Virus record (IMG/VR): IMGVR_UViG_3300047550_003386
Location: 1-20,943 of that record
Direction: 5' to 3' (one strand)
Length of the DNA stretch: 20,943 nt
Source of the DNA: a virus
Shown: positions 1-6,900 of the stretch, in pieces
Position numbering within the stretch: position 1 is the first letter of the stretch
How the letters are laid out: the number at the start of each line of letters is the position of its first letter
The notes under the pieces: model-generated
What the model saw: the letters and a program-made list of their open reading frames with translations, nothing else
What the model was told of the DNA's origin: nothing
Database searches by the model: none
Program-made: the position numbers and the translations under genes

Positions 1-202
1 GTTTTATCAATTCTTTTTTTAAAGACCCAAGACTGATCGGTGATGATTTTTCAACTAATTTATTTTCTTTTTCTGGTGCTTTATAATTTTCAACTTTAAT
101 ATCATTTTTATTAATATTTTCAGTATTAAAATCACCAATTAAATTTTGAATACGATCTTTTAATTTTTGAGGGACTTTATTTTTTGATTTTTTTAGTTCC
201 AT
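1..202 (-). CDS. N-terminus of unidentified tail gene, possibly tape measure (partial)
   Basis: The ATG is at 202-200 and directly follows the TAA stop (205-203) of the -1 frame downstream of gp26. The 67 visible residues (beginning MELKKSKNKVPQKLKDRIQ) are open to the window edge. They are very rich in Lys, Glu and Asn with almost no aromatic residues, and look like a charged, partly helical or disordered leader. I recognise no motif. The order tube protein, gp26 chaperone-like gene, frameshift extension, then this gene is the order in which long-tailed phages usually place the tape measure protein, so that is my guess from position only. In T4 the genes after 26 and 51 are 27, 28 and 29, so another hub protein is also possible. 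The gene sits last in the visible minus-strand operon and has only a weak purine-rich stretch before its start. Confidence 0.7.
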   Translation of the reverse strand, partial: MELKKSKNKVPQKLKDRIQNLIGDFNTENINKNDIKVENYKAPEKENKLVEKSSPISLGSLKKELIK

Positions 203-373
203 TTACATTTTACTCTTTTCTTTTTCTACATCCACCCTCAGTTGCTCCACATATAGATCTCTTTCCCAGGGAAGCATCCCCTCTAAATCTGCTAGATTAA
301 ATCCGTAATTTTTTGTTAAAATATACATTAATTCAAAATAGCTTCTAAGAGATATGTGACTGAGGGTTATGAA
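203..373 (-). CDS. -1 frame extension of gp26 (tail-chaperone T-like segment)
   Basis: An open frame of 56 codons overlaps the end of gp26 in the -1 frame and stops at TAA 205-203. Its conserved-looking core is SYFELMYILTKNYGFNLADL followed by a Leu-Pro-Trp-Glu-Arg motif near the middle, then an acidic/basic helix. The aromatic and helical pattern and the size resemble the T part of G/GT tail chaperones and short proteins found after gp26 in T4-like phages, where T4 has gene 51. The only internal ATG (328-326) would give 41 residues, has no Shine-Dalgarno sequence before it, and would cut the pattern SYFELMYIL in half. I therefore think it is made as a fusion with gp26 (about 283 residues) by frameshifting. 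Independent initiation at 328 is the alternative. The sequence here is locally GC-richer than its surroundings because it also forms an RNA stem. Confidence 0.65.
   Translation of the reverse strand, partial: FITLSHISLRSYFELMYILTKNYGFNLADLEGMLPWERDLYVEQLRVDVEKEKSKM
234..367 (-). promoter_or_regulatory. Long bulged RNA stem-loop downstream of slippery site
   Basis: In minus-strand RNA the 21-base arm at 367-347 pairs in full with the region 263-234 in three blocks: 9 bp (367-359 with 242-234, ACCCTCAGT against ACTGAGGGT), 7 bp (358-352 with 254-248) and 5 bp (351-347 with 263-259). The only interruptions are 3'-side bulges of 5 bases (247-243) and 4 bases (258-255). The loop is 83 bases and contains a small GC-rich hairpin candidate (GGGATGCTTCCC). 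The stem begins five bases after the heptamer, within the usual spacing for a frameshift stimulator. Twenty-one pairs with one arm uninterrupted is hard to explain by chance in such AT-rich DNA. Confidence 0.65.
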
Positions 374-1053
374 AAAAAATCTTTAAGATTTTTTAATACT
401 ATTGATCTTTTAACTCCATCCTGTGTTGTATAATAAACTGTGATCGGACATGATGGCATATTTTCAAAAAATTCAAGTATTTTTTTATAATATTGAATCG
501 TCAAATGATCTAAAAAGTCAATTATTTCTTCTTTAGAAAAATTAGAAGCTTCTACCTTTTCTTCAGAATTTTCGAAATATAAAATACAATTTGATATGAG
601 ATCATTTATATTATTACTAGATTCTGAAATATCACTTACAGTTGGATATCTTAATTTGATTTTAAGATCTTTTCCTATTTGTATAATATTTTCTTGTTTT
701 GGTATGTCCAATTCTAATTTATTTAAATCTATTTCAATAATATGATTTTCTTTAGTTATTGGGCATGTAATTTTTGGAGTGATGATTTCACCAACAGATT
801 TTGCTCTTAATTTTAAAAAACAATACTCGACTTCAAAAATTGGTATTTTAGTAAAATCAATATTATCGTAACAAGAATTTAAGACCTCAATAATACCATT
901 ATAAATTTCTTTTTTATTGGATGTTTCTTCCAATATTAGTAATTTTTTTTCTTCTTTAACTAAAAAAGGTCTAAATTTAGTCTTTATTTTAGTATAGGGT
1001 AAAGATGTTATATAAGAAGGTAGAGAATTATGTAAAATAGTTTGTAAATTCAT
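367..1053 (-). CDS. 26: T4 gp26-family baseplate hub / tail assembly chaperone
   Basis: This 228-residue protein matches the T4 baseplate protein family of gp26 (T4 gp26 is about 208 residues). The clearest signature is the segment TKFRPFLVKEEKKLLILEE near residues 25-43, followed by a helical stretch with Asn-Ser-Cys (residues 58-61) and a region around residues 85-110 with the Cys-Pro-Ile-Thr pattern. In T4, gp26 is assigned to hub assembly. The context here, between a tube protein and a likely tape measure gene and with a -1 frameshift signal at its 3' end, suggests it works like the lambda G / P2 E chaperones that coat the tape measure before the tube polymerises. Start ATG 1053-1051 follows the tube gene stop by six bases and has only a weak GGA upstream. 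The family call is firm; the chaperone role is inferred. Confidence 0.85.
   Translation of the reverse strand: MNLQTILHNSLPSYITSLPYTKIKTKFRPFLVKEEKKLLILEETSNKKEIYNGIIEVLNSCYDNIDFTKIPIFEVEYCFLKLRAKSVGEIITPKITCPITKENHIIEIDLNKLELDIPKQENIIQIGKDLKIKLRYPTVSDISESSNNINDLISNCILYFENSEEKVEASNFSKEEIIDFLDHLTIQYYKKILEFFENMPSCPITVYYTTQDGVKRSIVLKNLKDFFS
373..379 (-). promoter_or_regulatory. Slippery heptamer T TTT TTT for -1 frameshift
   Basis: On the minus strand gp26 ends GAT TTT TTT TCA TAA. The eight T lie at 379-372, and the first seven form T_TTT_TTT in the gp26 frame, which fits the X_XXY_YYZ pattern of -1 slippery sites. A one-base slip reads TTC ATA ACC and continues 56 codons in the frame of the extension, bypassing the gp26 stop at 369-367. 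The run is four codons from the gp26 stop. A stable stem begins five bases further on. That frameshifting occurs is inferred; the run, the frame and the spacing are read directly. Confidence 0.65.
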
Positions 1054-1059
1054 TTTTTA

Positions 1060-1647
1060 TCATCCATTCAATAAATTATAAGAATTTCTATAAGCTAATG
1101 TTAAAACAAATGTCGTATATCCAGTATTATCGGATGACATTTGTATAGGTAATAAATTTAATGGGTATGCTTCATCTAGTAGGGTTTTTGAAGTAATACT
1201 AGTATATGTAGTAGCCTGAGCGGAACCAGAAAAAGTTGTTATGTAAATTTTACCAACATAGTCAAAATATACATTAGCATTTTCAGTGACTGCTTCGCCA
1301 TAAGATCCTTTTCTTATGATATTGTCCATCCATGCATCAAAAAAATTCTTTTCTGCAAAATCTTCATATAAAACAAAGGACATTGTAATTTCATCAAATT
1401 CATGCTGAAGTGGAATTTTTCTTTTTGTTCCCCATAAAGAAGTAGGCATTCCAGTTTCATAGGTCATCAAAGCTCTTTGTGGTATGTTTATTTCTGAAGG
1501 ATATGTGGTAAAAGATCCATGTGGGGTCACAAAATCAACAACATATCTGTTTGCAAATTGAACGCCACCACGATTTACTACATTATTTCTAAATTGAGAT
1601 ATTGAACCTGAAATAAAATCATCAGGTACTTGTGGATCTGGTATCAT
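1060..1647 (-). CDS. T4 gp19-family tail tube protein
   Basis: The 195-residue product has the layout of the T4 gp19 family: an N-terminal region with ANRYVVDFVTPHG (residues 31-43), the IPQRALMTYE strand, the EFDEITMSFVLYEDFAEKNFFDAW block and a C-terminal FVLTLAYRNSY strand. Members form hexameric rings with the tube fold, either as the main tube (gp19, 163 residues in T4) or as baseplate-proximal rings (gp48, gp54). The length is close to gp19, but the position beside gp4 and gp26, rather than beside gp18 and gp20 as in T4, leaves open that this is a second, initiator-type tube protein (gp54-like). Start ATG 1647-1645 overlaps the gp4 stop (ATGA) and has an AAGGA Shine-Dalgarno at 1657-1653. 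Confidence 0.85.
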   Translation of the reverse strand: MIPDPQVPDDFISGSISQFRNNVVNRGGVQFANRYVVDFVTPHGSFTTYPSEINIPQRALMTYETGMPTSLWGTKRKIPLQHEFDEITMSFVLYEDFAEKNFFDAWMDNIIRKGSYGEAVTENANVYFDYVGKIYITTFSGSAQATTYTSITSKTLLDEAYPLNLLPIQMSSDNTGYTTFVLTLAYRNSYNLLNG

Positions 1648-2078
1648 AATAGTTCCTTTTCCGTGAGAATTATGAAATTAATGTCATTTTTATCACAAAA
1701 ATCTTTAGCAGCTTCCCATTTTGCTTGATTTATTAAAAAAGTTTCCATATTCTTAGAATAAGTTTTTTTTGAAATAGATTCTGTCATTATTGGTTGCTTC
1801 GTCTGTTTAAAGGGTTTAACTTCTATGAGTAGGGTTGAAACAGACCCATCTTTGTTTCTTTTCTCTGCCAAAAAATCTGGTATATAAAAATGCATTTGGC
1901 CATCTAGTGGTGATTTATATGGAATTTTAATATTTTCAAAAGACCAACGTAAAATATTTTTATTTTCATCTAAATATTTACAGAATTTTCGTTCCCATAG
2001 TGATCTACATAATATTTTTGTAGAATCACCTATATATTTTGATATGTTTTTAGGTAAAAATTTATTTTTATAAGCCAT
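1644..2078 (-). CDS. 4: Head completion protein gp4 (gp50/gp65 family)
   Basis: The 144-residue protein opens MAYKNKFLPKNISKYIGDS, nearly the same layout as T4 gp4 (MAYSGKWVPKNISKYRGDP), and is almost the same length (about 150). The fold is endonuclease-like, and several conserved elements are visible: RSLWERKFCKYLDEN (residues 26-40), IPDFL (about residue 67), LLIEVKPFKQTKQP (about residues 82-95) and the ending FIILTEKELL. The Asp, Glu and Lys in PDF and IEVK are the nuclease-like positions. In T4 gp4 acts on the filled head before tail joining. I start at ATG 2078-2076 rather than the TTG three bases upstream because the family begins MAY. No Shine-Dalgarno is seen. It is the first gene of the minus-strand set, 19 bases from the divergent gp48-like gene. 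Confidence 0.93.
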   Translation of the reverse strand: MAYKNKFLPKNISKYIGDSTKILCRSLWERKFCKYLDENKNILRWSFENIKIPYKSPLDGQMHFYIPDFLAEKRNKDGSVSTLLIEVKPFKQTKQPIMTESISKKTYSKNMETFLINQAKWEAAKDFCDKNDINFIILTEKELL

Positions 2079-2097
2079 CAAATTATTTAGTTAAAAA
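2079..2097. other. 19-base divergent gap between gp4 and gp48-like gene
   Basis: The two oppositely oriented operons begin on either side of this gap, which is too short to contain two promoters. Any promoter must lie inside the opposite gene. No exact TATAAATA is seen near it; TATAAGCC (2070-2077, plus strand) and CTAAATAA (2090-2083, minus strand) are weak look-alikes. Neither start codon has a clear Shine-Dalgarno sequence here. Confidence 0.5.
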
Positions 2098-2958
2098 ATG
2101 CTAATCCAACAAATATATCCTCAAAATCCAAAACTACGAGCTGAAATACCTTTATGGTTAAAATTCAGATGCTTTGCATATCAAGGTTTCATAGGAAGAC
2201 AATCTGGAAATTTTGATGGCGTTTTACCAACTCCACCAAATCAATTAGCTACTCTTTATGTTCCTGCCCCACAAGAATTGGTTAGTGGAACTCAAAATAA
2301 TTATAAAAATATAGGTGCTCAACAAATTTTTAATGCTGTTATAACTCCGGCATCAGCCATGGCTGGTATGGCAGCTGGCATGATACCAGCAGTGGGGGAA
2401 AAGATGCAGGAATCTATGCAGAATGCTCCAAAATTAATACAAGCAGCTATAGAAGCATTATTAATGACAAGTTCTTATTTTTTTGGCATATCCCCTCCAG
2501 ATTTTGAAGATAATATTTTTGCTGGAACTGGAAAAAGAACCTACACTTTTAATTTAGTATTTCCATGCTTAACCAGCGAGGATAGTTTTGCAGCGTTTGC
2601 CATAGGTAGATCTTTTGAAGCTTTAAGTGCTCCATATGCATCAAGAATTCCTTTTATTTTTAATCACCCTCCAATGTGGCTTTTTGGGGTTGGTCCTGGT
2701 GTTGGGCCAGCAATTGATTTTACTTGGTTAACCGATCCTCAGCTTTCTGTACTAACAAATGTCGCAGTAAATAGATCAGCTCCAGATAAAGGTTCATATG
2801 CTGTTTTGACAGATTATGGATTAAAACCTTCAGTAACAACTATAAGTCTTAAATTTGTAGAAATAGAACCTGTCTATAGAGATAGCTTGAGTTTAATTTC
2901 AAGATCACAGGCTCTACAAAATGCTTCATCTGGAATATCACAACTATTCACAATTTAA
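2098..2958 (+). CDS. 48: gp48-like baseplate tail-tube cap protein
   Basis: The 286-residue product belongs to the T4 gp48/gp54 group, which forms the ring on top of the hub from which the tube grows. Evidence is the length, the tube-like strand pattern, and the C-terminal segment DYGLKPSVTTISLKFVEIEP, typical of this family, together with its position beside gp53. Residues 76-120 are rich in Ala and Met and likely form an amphipathic or buried helix between the two halves of the fold. T4 gp48 is somewhat longer (364). Distinguishing gp48 from gp54 would need a profile search. The ATG lies in the short divergent gap without a clear Shine-Dalgarno. The stop codon overlaps the AAAGGA site of the next gene. 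Confidence 0.75.
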   Translation: MLIQQIYPQNPKLRAEIPLWLKFRCFAYQGFIGRQSGNFDGVLPTPPNQLATLYVPAPQELVSGTQNNYKNIGAQQIFNAVITPASAMAGMAAGMIPAVGEKMQESMQNAPKLIQAAIEALLMTSSYFFGISPPDFEDNIFAGTGKRTYTFNLVFPCLTSEDSFAAFAIGRSFEALSAPYASRIPFIFNHPPMWLFGVGPGVGPAIDFTWLTDPQLSVLTNVAVNRSAPDKGSYAVLTDYGLKPSVTTISLKFVEIEPVYRDSLSLISRSQALQNASSGISQLFTI

Positions 2959-2967
2959 AGGAATTTA

Positions 2968-3957
2968 ATGTACTTCAATCAATTTCCACTTACAGAATAT
3001 ACAATCGATAGCAAAACCGAAACGGTTGTAGATATTTTTAGAAAAGTTGCTATTTCAAAGTATAATACAGATTCCATTTTTACAGAAGAATTAGTGACAG
3101 ATATTGATACAATAGAATCATTAGCGGAAAAATATTATGACGATCCAGAATTATCTTGGATAATTTTATTAACAAATGATATCGTTGATCCAGTTACTGA
3201 ATTTTGCTTATCTACAAAAAATTTTGATTCCTTAATTAATACAAAATATTCAGGATCTATATTTTATTTTGAGGAAAATATCGAATTGCAACAAGGAGAT
3301 ATTTTAATAGGATTGAATCGTACCCCTCCGTATTTAACTCCATATCCACTTGATACTTTACCAGAAAATCTTAACTCTACTGATTTGAATACTAGTAAAT
3401 ATTGTTTTGTTAATTCTTATAACAATGAATTTAGATATGCAAGAGTAACTAATATAGTAGGATCTTTTACAACTTCAACTGAAGTTGCTGCATATAGAAA
3501 AATAAATGATAAACTACAATTAATTACTTTTAGTAAAAAATTTACTTCTAGCGAAAATGAACAAGATGTTTTTGTATTACCAATTAAACTAATAGATAAT
3601 TATTATAATGCTCCATTATATATTTACAATTCAACTAATCAAATAATATCACCATATAGAAGATATACAACAGAATTAGAAGATGATTACATTTTATTAG
3701 AATCTAATGGTAGCTACACAAGCTCAACTGATATAAATGCGTTTAGATCGTCATTGTTATATCAAATGATAATGTTAAATACAAATATTTCTAATTTACA
3801 AATTAAAACAATATTACAAGATTTAACTGATAAAAATGAAAAATTTAGAAAAATTAAAATATTAAATAAACAATTTATAACACCTTTTATAGAAACATTT
3901 AATAATATGATATCTAATGATGATATTAGATTTAGAGTAATTTCGAAAGAGAATTAA
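2968..3957 (+). CDS. 53: gp53-like baseplate wedge protein
   Basis: Residues 1-75 carry the gp53 pattern: a short strand with FPLTEY, then DIFRKVAIS, then a LysM-like block (DTIESLAEKYYDDPELSWII) ending in LLTNDIVDP. T4 gp53 uses this region to hold the wedge to the hub. T4 gp53 is about 196 residues; this one is 329, so it has an extra C-terminal part (about 130-329) that I do not recognise and that ends in helical segments. The ATG is preceded by AAAGGA at 2957-2962, which overlaps the previous stop and supports this start. The next gene follows after one base. Confidence 0.85.
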   Translation: MYFNQFPLTEYTIDSKTETVVDIFRKVAISKYNTDSIFTEELVTDIDTIESLAEKYYDDPELSWIILLTNDIVDPVTEFCLSTKNFDSLINTKYSGSIFYFEENIELQQGDILIGLNRTPPYLTPYPLDTLPENLNSTDLNTSKYCFVNSYNNEFRYARVTNIVGSFTTSTEVAAYRKINDKLQLITFSKKFTSSENEQDVFVLPIKLIDNYYNAPLYIYNSTNQIISPYRRYTTELEDDYILLESNGSYTSSTDINAFRSSLLYQMIMLNTNISNLQIKTILQDLTDKNEKFRKIKILNKQFITPFIETFNNMISNDDIRFRVISKEN

Positions 3958-3958
3958 T

Positions 3959-6900
3959 ATGGCTGGAAATTTTCCATTTGCGATAGAATCATTATCCTCA
4001 CTTCAAATAATAAAACAATCTGGACAATCACTTAATATAATTCCCTGGGGTTCTGGATTGAATCCACTCATTTCATTTACTTTAAATGAAAGTATGTTTT
4101 CACCTTTGATGACAGGTACATTAATCATACGAGATACTGGTGATTGGTTAAGAACATATGGTGTTAAATCTAGCGATGAAATTAGATTTAATTTAAAGGC
4201 AAAAAAAGTTTCTGGTATTTTACATAGAGATAGAGATGAATCGATTATCAAAAATTATGATATGACATTTGAGATTACAAATGTAAAAAATACAGTTACA
4301 TTATCATCAGATGAGTATCAGACAGAAACAGAAACAATAAAAGCATTAACTATAGAATTTATAGCTAAAAATGTTTTAAATAAAGAATTTTTATCATCTG
4401 CTCTTGAAACTGAAAATTTTATAGGACCAATATATTCGGACGAAATTGAACGAAAAACTTTATCTGGAGAAGTACCAACATCAGTTGAACTTATTGGATT
4501 TAACAAATATCTTAAACAAAAATTTAATATTAAATTGGATGGTGATCGTACATTTAATTATTGTTATTTAAAAAGAAATAATATTTCATATCCCTGGGGT
4601 AAAATTCAAGGACAACCAACAATTCTTCAAACATTACAGTATCTTGCAGAAAATGCTGTTAGCAATGATAATAATGCCGCTGTTAATTATGTATTTTGGC
4701 AAGATTTGGATGGATTTCATTTTAAATGTATCGATTCGATGATCAAAAATAGTAGTGATTCTGAGGATAAAAGATTTGTAATCGGAGAATATCAATTTGC
4801 TCCAAATAATATTCATTCCTTTGAAACAATAAGTGAATTTGATAATTTAAAACTTTTAAATTCTAATGTATATTATTCTTGGTATGAAAGAATAATTCCA
4901 AACTATGAGGATCCGTATCTAGATTTTGTAAGTACATCAGAGGGATTAAAAAGAGAAACTATCTTATTTGATATTCAAGATGAATACAATAATATATCGC
5001 ATGTTGAAAACACTCCAATAATAACTTTAAATTCAAGTTCAAATTCTGAATTATCACAAAGCCAGAGAATTGATGATGATGTCTATGGATTTTATTCAAA
5101 TCAAAGATACAATACACCATTTCCACAATCATGGGAATATATTGGTCTTTCCGCTGATACAAGATCATCAAGTAGTGTTTGGCAGAATCAATTTGATCTT
5201 GATAATGAAGTAAAACCAGAAATAATTTATGCCTATGATAAATTAATTAAAAATGCTTCTTTACGAAATAGAGAAAAATTCATAGAACTTAAAAATTTAA
5301 AGAAAAAATGGGAAGTTTATCGATGTTCTATTTGTTGCACAGAAGATACTGCAAACGAAGAAGATAAAAAAATAAAAAATATTGGTGCTAACGATCCAGA
5401 TTATAATTTATATTTTGGACCAAATGGTATATTTAAAGAATTTGCATTTGATGAATATAAAATTGTCGCGGCTGGATCATTTTCTGATGTTGTGAATTAT
5501 GAAAAACCAAAATCAAAAGAAGAAAATAATGAAAATTTACAACCATGTATTGAAGTTGCACCAGAAGAAGAAAATCAAGAAGATGAAGAATATAATGGAT
5601 TAACTTTATCTTATGATATGAATTCACTCCCATACAATCAATCGATAAAAGATTTTTACAATTTAGATTCTGCATTGGTTTCAAATATAGGTACATTATC
5701 CGGTATTAAACAAAAATATCAAAGTGAATTATCTGAAGTTAATACATTGATTCAAAAAATAGAATCATTATTGGGTAAAATAGATGGATGGATTACTGGT
5801 GCTGCTGATTTAGCATTTCAGAATTTAACACCATATCCAAGATATGATTGTAGACGTTTTGGACCACCAATAAGAGAGGAAGGTACTAATTGCTGTATAG
5901 ACATGGGTATCGCTGGCAGTATAGATCCAGAGGACGAAGATTATAATCAAGAATATCAAGAATGTGTTAATTATTATGGTGAAGAATTAGGTAACTTGCA
6001 AGACGTACAAACTGTAGATTGGAATTTTGATTCAGTGAGAATTCCATATCTTCATTTAACACACGCATTTAACCCATTGGATGGTGAAAGGAGAGAAATG
6101 GAATTTGGAGATCAATTCTGTTATCCAGTTCCAGATTCGGAGGTCAGAAATGTATATAGAGCACCCCTGTATGTAAATTTAGAATATAGAACAAAACAAA
6201 ATATTCCAGATGATTATACTGGATCAGCTCGTTTTTTAGTTAGATATGATCAAACCAATGGTTATGTAACAAAAGCAGGGTGTAAACGATTTGTTGATGG
6301 TCAAATGGCATGGGAATTACCTTATAAGGAACCTGGGTTTTTATATGAATGTACCCAATCAAAACTTATAACTGGCTTATATACAAGTAATAATAAAACA
6401 AGAGAACCAGCACCAGATGATGATTTTTATATTACAAGATTAGAACAAATACAAGATCCTGTATTAAATGGACGTATTAATAGTAAACAAGTTTTTTGTG
6501 CTACATGTTTAGATTTTATTTCATTGGAAGGAGCAAAATACGAATATAAAAAAGTACTAAATGAAAAAAAATTGAAAAGATTTATTTTAGAGACATTAAT
6601 TAATAAAATTACTAGTGTTTCAGCATCTTATGCAGCATATTATAATGAATTTTTAAATAGAAAAGCTTTTTTCATATCAAAAAATCCATTTGACCCAGGA
6701 GTAACAGGAAATATTGTAAATAAAAAAACAAATTTATCTTTATTTAATATTAAATCAATTAAAAGAAAACCTATTCGCGGAAGCAAATATGAAGTTTTAG
6801 CAAATAGAATTGGAATAACTAGCGGTAAAAAATCCTATGAATATGATGTATTTTTTGGTATTTCTGCTGGTGATAGAGATCCAGCGTTACCAGGAAACCA

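Noticed and set aside
326-328. Independent start codon for a 41-residue gene after gp26
   Set aside because: It has no Shine-Dalgarno, splits an aromatic helix pattern that continues upstream in the same frame, and the slippery site with its stem explains expression better. Kept only as an alternative.
2079-2081. TTG start for gp4 three bases upstream of the ATG
   Set aside because: The gp4 family begins Met-Ala-Tyr, matching the ATG at 2078-2076.
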